Source: Ostrinia nubilalis | Taxonomy: Eukaryota > Arthropoda > Insecta > Lepidoptera > Crambidae | Assembly: GCF_963855985.1 (NCBI RefSeq) | Contig: NC_087104.1 | Coordinates: forward strand, 13,950,001-14,014,000 | Direction of reading: 5' to 3' | Length of the DNA: 64,000 nucleotides | Shown: one piece after another, positions 55,263-64,000 of the stretch | Numbering within the stretch: position 1 is the stretch's first letter | How the letters are laid out: each line of letters opens with the position of its first letter | Program-made: the position numbers and the translations under genes | The notes under the pieces: generated by a model | What the model saw: the letters and a program-made list of their open reading frames with translations, nothing else | Told to the model about the DNA's origin: nothing | Database searches by the model: none

Positions 55263-55348
55263 AGTACTCCTCCTTTTACTAAGAAAACAAATACAAAAAC
55301 TATTGTTAAAAACTGTAGTGTATAGTGCTTTTCTGGTAAATGGGCCTA

Positions 55349-55460
55349 CTAACGGGACTATTCCAGTGTAGCCAGGATCTACAGCTTGACCGCCATAAAT
55401 ACCCAACCAATGAAGGTCAAGTTTGTCCCGGGGGAAAGTTAACCTGTCATTGGGCCTACT
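55349..55460 (+). repeat. Dispersed repeat R, internally deleted
   Basis: CGGGACTATTCCA jumps straight to GTGTAGCCAGGATCTACAGC, so about 35 bp are missing, then runs to GGGGGAAAGTTAACCTGTCA. Confidence 0.6.
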
Positions 55461-55684
55461 GCAAACACATTTCTAGTGCTTTTAACCTAGTTTAAAACGA
55501 AACGATTGTTAGAAACCTTGGATCTGCTAAAAATGAGTCAGCCACCCGAGATTGTATTCAAAATTATTAAGATAATAAGCGGATACGTACATTTTGGTCA
55601 CGAACCAATTGACAATGATCACTACGGGTCTATACTAATGATGTTGGGAGAATATCGATAGTCTATAAAAGATTTATCGATATA

Positions 55685-55874
55685 GGCGGTTATCACACTG
55701 CGCCGCGCTCCGTCGCGGAGCGCGTGATTTTCATATAAAAAATCACGCGCGCGGACGCGTTGTCAGTGTGAAGTGCCGCGCGTGTTTTCTATACAAACTG
55801 AGGTACTTGCATACAATGAAAAAATCTGTCGCCCCGCGCTTCGCGACGGAGCGCGGCGCAGTGTGATAACCGCC
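55685..55874. mobile_element. GC-rich MITE with about 39-bp terminal inverted repeats
   Basis: GGCGGTTATCACACTGCGCC, continuing GCGCTCCGTCGCGGAGCGCG, and the inverse at the right. The arms contain the self-complementary CGCGCTCCG...CGGAGCGCG. CpG-rich. The target duplication is ambiguous (ATA or TA). Confidence 0.75.
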
Positions 55875-55885
55875 ATACTTGGTTT

Positions 55886-56022
55886 TCATCATCATCATCA
55901 TCTCAGCCATAGGACGTCCACTGCTGAACATAGGCCTCCTCCAATGCTTTCCATGTTGCCCGGTTGGTAGCGGCCTGCGTCCAGCGCCTTCCTTCTACTT
56001 TTACGATGTCGTCGGTCCACCT
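55886..56022 (-). mobile_element. RTE-type LINE 3' end, (CAT)n subfamily
   Basis: CTCAGCCATAGGACGTCCAC, CCCGGTTGGTAGCGGCCTGC, GATGTCGTCGGTCCACCTTG; abuts the GC-rich MITE. Confidence 0.75.
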
Positions 56023-56055
56023 TGGTCTTATTAATTTCAAATCAAAATATTACCT

Positions 56056-56175
56056 ACTTCAAAACTTAGGGTCTTCCCATGAAACTTACACACGTCCCAA
56101 ACATAGCCTACCCTGCTTCAGAACAACATATTATGGGCTGGTGCTAAGAAGAGGTGGCGGAAGAAATTCAACCAT
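56056..56175 (-). mobile_element. Jockey-type LINE 3' UTR, diverged
   Basis: CACGTCCCAAACATAGCC, TATTATGGGCTGGTGCTAAG, AAGAGGTGGCGGAAGAAATT; closer to the 25618 copy than to the 33600 copy. Confidence 0.5.
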
Positions 56176-56177
56176 AG

Positions 56178-56236
56178 TTTTTTTTTTATGCTAGATAAGG
56201 CAGGTATTTGACAGCAATCGCAATCACAATTAGCAG
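56178..56236 (-). mobile_element. CR1/jockey-type LINE 3' tail
   Basis: T-run then ATAAGGCAGGTATTTGACAG and CAATCGCAATC, as at 10,590 and 22,370. Confidence 0.45.
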
Positions 56237-56620
56237 TTATTAATATAATAACTTAACTATACATCGACATCGAAACGATAGCGAAATTAAATCTGTCAGG
56301 AAATAGTAAAAAATGTCTAGCTAAAAATAACATAAAAATAAAATAGTATCGTCCATCTAAATCTAACACAGATAGCCCGTAATATTATCACAAAATGCTA
56401 GTGATTTAATATTATTGCTGCTAGTCATGAAAATACCCGCGTGCATTACAACTTGTAATGGGACGTGTAAAGCAAGCCCGGGTGACGTGACGAAGTTAAT
56501 AAAACAAACGTAATTATGTCAAGTGTTGAGTAATTTGATGTTAATTGATTTTTCTGTAATGAATTTATCCAGTGGTTCCAGCAGAAAAATTATGAAATTC
56601 TCATGGTTATTGTAAAGAGT
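56237..56620. other. Unannotated stretch
   Basis: Nothing recognised. Confidence 0.3.
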
Positions 56621-56622
56621 GG

Positions 56623-56776
56623 TGGATGCACCACAAGGTGGACCGACGACCTGATAAAGGTAGCAGGAAGGCGCTGGATGCAGGCCGCTACCAACCGTGC
56701 GATGTGGAAGTCATTGGGGGAGGCCTACGTTCAGCAGTGGATGTTCTATGGCTGAAATGATGATGATGGTGATGAT
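56623..56776 (+). mobile_element. RTE-type LINE 3' end, (GAT)n tail
   Basis: CCACAAGGTGGACCGACGAC, AGGAAGGCGCTGGATGCAGG, GCAGTGGATGTTCTATGGCT then GATGATGATGG; plus strand. Confidence 0.75.
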
Positions 56777-57125
56777 TGTAAAAAGTTCGACGCAAACCTT
56801 CGGGCTATTACCTTCATTGCACACATTTAAATAATCTGAATGTGTGTTATTATTAACATAAGCGATAAGTATAGGCGTGGTCAATAGCAAGGGTTATCAC
56901 GTGACCTGCGCGTACACACAAACACCTTACGCTATCAGTGTAATAAATAATTCCTTAAAAGTAAACTTTAATGCCAATGAATTGATAAAGGAACGATATG
57001 CGTTGTAAATAATGACAGAATAAATAAAGGGAGTAATTTCTGGCATACAAGCCTCTGTTGTACTCGTATTTAGTGATTCATAGTAGAGTAACAACATCTA
57101 CAAATGGCAATGCCAGATTTTGTAT
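56777..57125. other. Unannotated stretch
   Basis: Nothing recognised. Confidence 0.3.
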
Positions 57126-57420
57126 GGAAAGTGGCGTCTTTTTTTTTCGCGCGGCCATCGACCAAACCTTATTTTTTGATTACAAAATAGTGTAATAAAC
57201 CAAACTTACTATGACAATATTTTGTTGCAATTTCTTACAAAACTTGCGCGCAAAAAGCAAATCTACTTAGTAGGTATGTAAAATCATCAAACTTCTAATG
57301 CTCGTAACTCAGTTCAGACTGAGTTTAGTAGAGATATACATTACATAGTAAGTTTGGTTTATTACACTATTTTGTAACCAAAATACATGGTTTGATGAAA
57401 AAAAAAAGACGCCAATTTCC
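57126..57420. mobile_element. Inverted-repeat element with about 90-bp arms
   Basis: GGAAAGTGGCGTC plus a T-run, and TTACAAAATAGTGTAATAAA with CCAAACTTACTATG, occur inverted at the right end (CATAGTAAGTTTGGTTTATT ... AAAAGACGCCAATTTCC). The arms contain several mismatches; the loop is about 100 bp. Confidence 0.65.
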
Positions 57421-57968
57421 GGCATTTCTTTTATCATTCTGGCTACATTTGTTTTAGAGGTTCTGCTAAATTTTTATGTATACGAAATCTTCGTTTTCCA
57501 CAGTGGCCTCTCGAAGGGAACGCACATGAGTAACGTAGTCCTTCACTCCTTAGGAATGGTATCGGTCACACTCTCCGAAGGGACCCCGATCCCATCCCCA
57601 AGTAGGTTCTGGATTGGTACCCCCAAAGAAAACGCGCGGAAATCTAGGAGACATAGGACAATCAATACGAAAGTAAATAAGATTTTCCAAATATATCGAT
57701 GTTTTACCCCACCACTACTTACCGACTAACCTTTACTCGACTGTATTTTGCTTGCAAGTTTAATAATGTTCCGCGGGGCGCTCGTGACGCAACGTTTCGC
57801 AAGCTTAATCATAATTTTATCTTTCAAATTGCGTTCTGCTGGGGATGTCGATACGTCGCGCGCTACATCGATAAGAAGTTAGCTCATCACTATTTAAACG
57901 GGGTTGATAAAGTTTGTTGACCTTCATTTTTAGAGAAAATTATGAGATGAGACAATGTAGCTCTATTA
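57421..57968. other. Unannotated stretch
   Basis: Two overlapping short frames (57526-57729, 57699-57920) show no recognised domain. Confidence 0.3.
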
Positions 57969-58165
57969 AATAAACATATAACTCAAAGGTGACTGACATA
58001 GTGATCTATCAACGCACAGCCCAAACCACTGGACGGATCGGGCTGAAATTGGGCATGCAGGTAGATGTTATGACGCAGGCATCCGCTAAGAAAGGATTTT
58101 ACGAAACTCTACCCCTAAGGAGGTAAAACGGGATCCACGCGCACGAAGTCGCGGGCGGCCGCTAG
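57969..58165 (+). mobile_element. Helitron-like element, GCGGCCGC-ended
   Basis: AACTCAAAGGTGACTGACAT, AACGCACAGCCCAAACCACT, CACGAAGTCGCGGGCGGCCG then CTAG before T. The 5' terminus has changed. Confidence 0.5.
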
Positions 58166-58517
58166 TATTTTCATATTTCCAAAGCCTATGTACTATGTTA
58201 TGAAGGGAATAATTCAAAGGTCATTTAACTTAATATTTCTACTGATATAATCCCTCCAAGTAGGTTAACAAAGTAGGGCTTTACTGAGCTATTAAATTAA
58301 TTATTAATACTAATTAACACTAACTTAAACCATTTAATATCGAAGACTAATTTAAGGTAGAATATACAAACAAAATGTTATGAGAGGATTTTATTATATT
58401 TTTCTTATAGTAGCTATGTGGTTTCTCCATAGTGTATGAGTTAGGTTCACTCCACTTATATCTGTAATTTGTTAGTAAATAATTACGGAACCAGATTGTC
58501 TAGGTCAACAACTATAT
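58166..58517. other. Unannotated stretch
   Basis: AT-rich, nothing recognised. Confidence 0.3.
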
Positions 58518-58655
58518 CGCCCGTATTCACAAACAATGCCTGCTTAAGTAAAGCAGCAAATCGAACGCACAGCGTTGAATAGAGCTCTGTGATTGGTTCG
58601 TGTGTCACCCTGTGCGTCCACTGTGAGGCCTTTGGCTATTGAATACAGGCGTTTG
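58518..58655. mobile_element. MITE, CGCCCGTATTCA family, inverted relative to 10311
   Basis: CGCCCGTATTCACAAACAAT at left; GAATAGAGCTCTGTGATTGG core; the right end has decayed to TATTGAATACAGGCGT. Confidence 0.6.
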
Positions 58656-58707
58656 GCTATTATGGATAGACCTACAGTAAAATAAAAACAGTTGTAAAAA
58701 TAAACTA

Positions 58708-59335
58708 CACTCAACAACAAATAAATCGCACCTTCCGCGACGCGAACTTTAAAAAGATTTTCTTCTGACACAATCATGGTGCCCCAACAATATTGGTGTT
58801 ATTTGAAAGCATATTTAATTTATTTATGATGATTAACATATACTATAAATGTGACTTGAAAAAGACCTCACTTTGGGCTCACCTCTGGGATCAATTAGCC
58901 CAATTTTTATGATTATAAAACCAAATAATGATCTCACGTATCCTCTTTAACAGATGGATAGCGATTAATCCCAACTTAACAGTTTTACAGCCATAAAAGT
59001 TGGCTCAAGCGTAACTACCTATTTTGAAGAAGTGACTCTGGATCCTTCTAAAGACACATTTTTGGGGTAAAAACCTTTCCTTTAATGAAATTAAGATAAG
59101 AACTAGGCTTTTAAATGGTGCCAATATTGGTGGGAAGTGGGGATGCATACGTTTTTTTTTTTTTTTTTTTTTTTTTTATCCACAACGAGGAAGCTCTTGG
59201 CCTGTATCTCACCTGATGGTAAGTGACGATCAGGCCGAAGGTGGAAGCGAGCTTCACCCGGAATCCTCAACCACGGAGGAACTGGCTGTTTGAAAGTGCT
59301 TGTCGCGGGAGGTGCGATTTATTTGATGTCGAGTG
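58708..59335. mobile_element. Tc1/mariner-like inverted-repeat element with LINE tail inside
   Basis: CACTCAACAACAAATAAATC with GCACCTTCCGCGAC, and the inverse at 59302-59335 (GTCGCGGGAGGTGCGATTTA ... GAGTG). TA on both sides. No transposase frame found, so non-autonomous at about 0.63 kb, including the nested tail. Confidence 0.65.
59153..59300 (-). mobile_element. LINE 3' UTR with long poly(A) (T-run on plus)
   Basis: A T-run of about 25 is followed by CCACAACGAGGAAGCTCTTG, CACCTGATGGTAAGTGACGA and GAAGGTGGAAGCGAGCTTCA. The long homopolymer suggests a young insertion. Clade not assigned. Confidence 0.55.
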
Positions 59336-59670
59336 TATTTTATGAGGTCATTGTAATAGTCACTTAAGCCATCGAACTTCTACGCATATCATTGCAAAAC
59401 ATTATTATTTGCATAAGCCCATAAGTGCACATAATAATATATTGTTATAAGAAAATGTAATTTATTCAAAATGCATTTTAATCATTTGTGAACAATAGAC
59501 ACATTAACGTATAACTGAGGATGGATTAGAAGTCTCACTGGTCGATTGGAACATCTTCGTCTATTACTTTTTATTGGTGAAAATATATTTTTGTATATGA
59601 ACTGACTTCTTCAAAAAATTAGCAATATTTTTTCTTCCTTATAATATACATACAAGCTCATAGAACGACC
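59336..59670. other. Unannotated stretch
   Basis: Nothing recognised. Confidence 0.3.
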
Positions 59671-59671
59671 A

Positions 59672-59804
59672 CTAAGGCTGAGTTGCACTACCTAGATTTG
59701 ACCGTAACTCGAGTATAACGATAACCGGTGTTTTTTGTACGGAGTTTGGCAGTTTTTTGACGTTTGTCAAAGTTAAATTAAGATGTTGCAACCCAGCCTA
59801 AGAC
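59672..59804. mobile_element. MITE, GGCTGAGTTGCAC family, best-preserved copy
   Basis: AAGGCTGAGTTGCACTACCT at left; GACGTTTGTCAAAGTTAAAT core; AGATGTTGCAACCCAGCCTA at right. Confidence 0.7.
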
Positions 59805-60178
59805 TTTCATAAGTAAATCATATTCATTAAATACTTACATGGGAATGATTCAAGTCATTAAAATTTCAGTAAGCTAAAATACAAAACCAAAAATATTTTT
59901 AAGTACATATTTTCGGCACTATATCTGTGAATCAAAACCAAGACCAGGGTAATTATTAATCATTAAACCATGGAGTACTATGAGCCTACCGGCAATCGTA
60001 ATTTCTTATAGGTAATTGAACATTGGATTCATAATAATTTAACATTAGACTCGTAGGTAAACATGCCTTTGCAATAATTATTGTTTGAATCTTTGTGTAC
60101 ATTAACACAAATCATTCCAATTTTCCGTTCTTAGCCAAACATGTTCCTATAATGTTATTCTCTATAGCCAGTCGACAG
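59805..60178. other. Unannotated stretch
   Basis: Nothing recognised. Confidence 0.3.
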
Positions 60179-60979
60179 CAGTGCCTCTACCATGAGTTTA
60201 CCTACCGAGCATCTCGCTATCGAGTGCGTAAAAAAATGTATGGCAAATTGTACAGCGCCTATAGCGGTTAGTAGCAGAACCACAGCAAAACTAAAAACAC
60301 TACCATAAGTTCATCTCAAATCGTTAGGTAAAAAACCTATCTAAATGAATACGATAGCGACTAAAGTTTTTATTTAGTTTCATACAAATAACTTACCATG
60401 AGTTGCAATTTTGAAACATGTCATCGAAAAATACCTTAGCTGTCACAGTAACGTAACTCACTGGCTTATTGACGTGTGAAAAGCAAAATAAAATTGTGGT
60501 TTTAGGTGTTTTCTTTATTAAATTATGTCGGAAAGAAGTTTATTACGATGGAAAATGTTATCATCATGTGGGCAGACCTCCCACTAGGTGGACCGACGAT
60601 CTGGTGAAGGTCGCGGGAAGAACCTGGATGCGGGCACATTGTGGAGATCCTTGGGGGAGGGAGAGGATGCTGCATTTCCCAGAGATATGCGAGGGAATTG
60701 TGTCGAGCGAAGATGTCTAGCTGTGCTGTGAAAATGTGTGCAGGTTTCCACCAAAGCTGTTCTTTCATTCATCCATTCAATAGAGTGTGAAGTTGGATAC
60801 GTTAACATGCTCACCAACATGACATCACAAAACCATCGAATTATCGCTAGCGAGTAAAGTATACGGTAATTGAACTCATGGTATGATTTTAATGCAAACT
60901 TCATCGATCCACGTTTAAACTCTATCGACTGTAGTATACGAATACAAGTTTTCGATGGCAACTCATGGTAGAGGCACTG
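60179..60979. mobile_element. 0.8-kb inverted-repeat element with subterminal ACCATGAGTT copies
   Basis: Ends CAGTGCCTCTACCATGAGTT and its exact inverse. Further ACCATAAGTTCATC and ACCATGAGTTGCAATT motifs lie near 60300 and 60396, and an inverted one near 60877. An RTE tag is nested at 60567. Flanks do not show TA; the target duplication is unclear. Confidence 0.65.
60567..60665 (+). mobile_element. RTE-type LINE fragment nested in the 60.2-kb element
   Basis: ATGTGGGCAGACCTCCCACT, GGTGGACCGACGATCTGGTG, ATTGTGGAGATCCTTGGGGG; lacks the terminal QQWTS codons. Confidence 0.6.
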
Positions 60980-61166
60980 ATCAGACTTTACTTTTTTGTT
61001 GCAATATAGACCTTATTTATAACTGTTTAAGATGCCCCAGTGTAAAGCTTGATGTGCTATAGTACGTACGTGCTCAATTTCAATTGAGCCATCTATGCCT
61101 CAATGGATTGTTCTCGCAGAAATCAATAGCATGTTCAGCATTATGTCTGAAATAGTGATAAATCGA

Positions 61167-61694
61167 TCTATACTAATTTTATAAAGCTGAAAATTCTGTT
61201 TGTTTGCTTGAACGCGCTAATTTCAGGAACTACTAGACCGATTTGTAAAATTATCTTTGCGTTGGATAGCATAGCCCATTTATTGAGGAAGGCCCTACAC
61301 TAAACTAAAGCCAATAGGGGCGGATCAGTAAAGAAAAATGTTGCAAAAACAGGAAATATTATTCAATTATTCAATATTCGCGCTGCTACATCAGCGCCGC
61401 ACCAGCGACGCTAGCGCCCCCTATAACCAAGCATGCTCCATAGAAAGAGGTCTATGGATCCAAAGAGAATATCGTCTATGCGACGACCGGCGTGGGCGCG
61501 TCCATTTTTTACCGCCTAAGAAGAAAGGATTTTTATTTTCTTTATTATAATTAATTGTATCAATTGAAGTAAAACCTAGTCATTGAAGGCTAGTCATTGA
61601 AGAAGCCCCTATTTCAATATCCTGAAAAGACTACAAACCTAAAGCTCCAACATTTAAACTATTTTTACGCGTACGAAGTCGCGGGCGTAGCTAG
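61167..61694 (+). mobile_element. Non-autonomous Helitron, 528 bp
   Basis: A|TCTATACTAATTTTATAAAG at the start and CGAAGTCGCGGGCGTAGCTAG|T at the end region; AACTACTAGACCGATTTG follows the 5' end as in related elements. A GC-richer internal patch (61380-61510) carries a 70-codon frame with no recognised domain. Confidence 0.7.
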
Positions 61695-62550
61695 TAAGGT
61701 TATGCTATTAAGCTCAGACACTATTGAATCTATTACAACTTTCGCCAAACTAAGAGCTTAACGTGATGTAGAGTGGGCAAGGAGAGCTTACCTAAAAGCT
61801 ACTGTACATTTTGTAAATAAGTCTAGAATTTGTAAGCCATTACAGACACACAGCTCGTTAAGTTTGAAAAAGGATCATAGTTCACACTGAAAAAAGTGTT
61901 GTTTTCATTGTTATTTAAGTAAGTTTTTTATTGTTAATTGATGTTTGGAAAAGGCTTTAAGATTGATGGAAAAATTATAGAATACAACAGCAGCTAATTG
62001 TATTCCATACAGCAGCTACAAGACCTGTGCTGTGGTTGACTGGTAGATAATGTCACCCCTGGCATTAAGTCCACCACTGTACAGTGCTTAAGTGCAAGAA
62101 GTATAAATAAACAAACAATAAATTAATTAAATTAGGAGTAGAAAATGGAAATGTAATTAAAATAAAATATCTACAACATATCGACAAAAGGCTGACATAG
62201 TACAGAAAATGCCCATTTTCACCAATTATGAGGAACTTCTCAAAAAACATACCTACTTTATCTAAGACAACCAAGTTGGTTAAGAATATTGAATTACTGC
62301 CTTAACTTTGACCCAAAATGTTTACCAACTCCAAGATAGGATTAAAATCTTACCCACCCACCCTTTCTCTTCAATGTCGAAACAATCAATATCTAGCAAA
62401 TAGCCTAGACCCAGCTAGCAACAACTAATCCACAAATATATCATCTAAGTTTTCTATTTTAAAAACGCCGCAGCAGCCTGCTCTCCCGGGATATTAGGCA
62501 CATAAATCGTTGGGTAGCGTTTTTTATATCCGCTCATAGGGCTGTCACAT
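61695..62550. other. Unannotated stretch
   Basis: Nothing recognised. Confidence 0.3.
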
Positions 62551-62564
62551 TATGAAACAGGACT

Positions 62565-62785
62565 ATTTCCACATAGCTCGTAGAGACGATGGCCGCTGGG
62601 GCAGAAAAGTTCTCGAGTGGCGACCACGGGCTGGAAGACGTAGCGTGGGCAGGCCTCCTACCGACGATCTGGTAAAGGTCGCGGGAAGAGCCTGGATGCG
62701 GGCAGCGCAGAACCGTGCATTGTGGAAAACCTTGGAGGAGGCCTTTGTCCAGCAGTGGACGTCATTTGGCTGAAACGAACGAACT
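62565..62785 (+). pseudogene. RTE-type LINE C-terminus, SFG subfamily
   Basis: The plus frame shows HIARRDDGRWGRKVLEW, RRSVGRPPTDDLVKVAGR and EEAFVQQWTSFG-stop. Compared with 9487-9731 it lacks the RWT codons between PPT and DDL, an in-frame deletion. Tail CGAACGAAC. Confidence 0.8.
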
Positions 62786-62990
62786 ATTCCCACATCTTGT
62801 TCCCCCATCATTGCAACTCCTGTTTAGATCCACAGCTTAACCCCCCAATCAAAACCCGATTGAAACCCAACGAAATCAGGGAAGGGAAAGTTAAGTCAGT
62901 GAATAAAGAAACAGCGTTTATCAGAAGGACAAGGGAATTAAAGATGGAATTTCCTCCAGTGCAAAGCTGGTGACAAAGTGACAAACAAAT
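62786..62990 (+). repeat. Dispersed repeat R, decayed full-length copy
   Basis: CTATTCCCACATCTTGTTCC directly follows the LINE tail, then CCAACGAAATCAGGGAAGGG, ATGGAATTTCCTCCAGTGCA and GACAAAGTGACAAACAAA. Confirms that the family extends to the GTGACAAACAAA end. Confidence 0.5.
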
Positions 62991-63577
62991 CCTTTGAGAA
63001 AAGAGATACACGTAACTTTTAGCCACTTGTTAATAATAATATTTTTCACAAAATCGTAAAAGCACAGAAACACACATTCATAGGTTCATTAATTCATCTC
63101 TTGATCGTGTCAACGATACTAATATATTATTTTTTGAATTATGAGCTATTTTGTAGCGTTCTTGCAAATTATAATGAGTATTTTTTAATACCATTCTAAT
63201 CTAAATTTATGTAAATTTTATAAAAATAAATAAATCATAAAATTTATAAGTGACAGCCCTAGTCATAGGCGATGTCCGCCTGATCATTTGTCGATAAAAC
63301 TACGAAACTACAGACGCATCCCTAGAGGCCAGGTGAAACTATTTTAGGACGAATATTTCTATGTATCGCCAACCTTTTTCGGTTTGTCACGTAGAGTTTG
63401 GACGTTTGTTAATTGAGTTTAATCTGATTGCAATAATTTTACGATTGATAAAATTGCTCTATTTGTTTTGGATTGGATATCTACGAATCTAATCAATAAC
63501 GTGTCTTAATACATGTATGGCAAGTCATCTAGACTAGATTATTATTATCACAATTTAAAACAATCATCTGAAGATTA
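62991..63577. other. Unannotated stretch
   Basis: AT-rich, nothing recognised. Confidence 0.3.
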
Positions 63578-63731
63578 ACGCCCGTATTCACAAACATTAG
63601 GTACTATGAGGTATCGCAGTGCGCGTGGATGCATAGGGTGACACATGAACCAATCACAGAGCTCTATTCAACGCTGTGCGTTCGATTTGCTGCTTCACTT
63701 AAGCTAGCATCGTTTGCGAATACGGGCGCGT
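63578..63731. mobile_element. MITE, CGCCCGTATTCA family, well preserved
   Basis: CGCCCGTATTCACAAACATT and, inverted, ATCGTTTGCGAATACGGGCG; core GAACCAATCACAGAGCTCTA. Confidence 0.7.
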
Positions 63732-63856
63732 AAGTTTTTTCGTTACTATGACAGTGTTGTATTTTATTTAAAACATGATTAAATTTAAATTGTATCCCCT
63801 TTACTAATAAAAAGTTACACACTTAATGAGCTACTGCTCAATACGCTACTATTTTA

Positions 63857-63882
63857 ATAATAAATAATAATAATAATAATAA
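63857..63882 (+). repeat. (AAT)n microsatellite
   Basis: AATAATAATAATAATAAT directly before a LINE coding end, possibly the tail of an adjacent insertion. Confidence 0.7.
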
Positions 63883-63883
63883 A

Positions 63884-63991
63884 GACCAACATCTAAAGAA
63901 GCTCTCGCTGGATGGTTGGCTCAAGGGTCAGATGCAAAAGGCGGTGATCCTCAGCACGGCACGCATTGTCCGGAGGTTCCTCAGCCTGTGA
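63884..63991 (+). pseudogene. Non-LTR retrotransposon protein, C-terminal 35 codons
   Basis: The frame reads KKLSLDGWLKGQMQKAVILS then TARIVRRFLSL-stop. A short end of the form QKAVxLxTxRIVRRFL closes the ORF of several insect LINE families; I cannot name the clade. It abuts the microsatellite on its left, so it is truncated or recombined. Confidence 0.5.
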
Positions 63992-64000
63992 CCCTGACCA

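Overview
This is an AT-rich eukaryotic window built almost entirely of transposable elements. It looks lepidopteran. The same RTE-type LINE 3' end recurs about 20 times on both strands, alongside non-autonomous Helitrons ending in CTAG|T, R1-clade and jockey-like LINE tails, and a tRNA-Tyr-primed BEL/Pao retrotransposon. No tRNA, rRNA, CRISPR array, bacterial operon or convincing host gene was found. Family names rest on recognised motifs; no database search was possible.

Layout. 1-875: the edge of a minus-strand Ty3/gypsy-like element (Gag, primer site, LTR). 0.9-28.7 kb: scattered RTE and LINE tails, Helitrons, short inverted-repeat (MITE) elements, several long-armed fold-back elements and an unclassified dispersed repeat, separated by unannotated AT-rich DNA. 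28.7-29.8 kb: a 5'-truncated R1-clade LINE with a perfect 12-bp target duplication. 29.8-35.9 kb (nest A): a MITE split by a piggyBac-like element (TTAA duplication), which is split by an LTR element with equal-length 438-bp LTRs and no gag-pol. That LTR element carries a jockey-type LINE fragment and a minisatellite of hairpins. 35.97-38.30 kb: a complete-looking IS630/Tc1/mariner-group transposon with an intact 468-residue transposase of DD82E spacing. 38.8-40.7 kb: LINE tails and a Helitron.

40.75-53.05 kb (nest B): a Tc1-like relic interrupted at TA by a second inverted-repeat element. That element is interrupted by a BEL/Pao retrotransposon (LTRs of 935 and 932 bp, 5-bp duplication ATAGG). 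The BEL/Pao reverse-transcriptase region is interrupted by a 3.1-kb DNA transposon with 4-bp TCTT duplications, which itself contains a decayed RTE reverse-transcriptase fragment. 53-64 kb: more LINE tails, MITEs, inverted-repeat elements and a Helitron, ending in the C-terminus of another LINE protein.

The elements do not work together as a pathway, but nesting gives a relative chronology. The best candidates for recent activity are the DD82E transposon, the BEL/Pao element (apart from a gag frameshift and the inserted transposon), the 438-bp-LTR element and the R1 copy.
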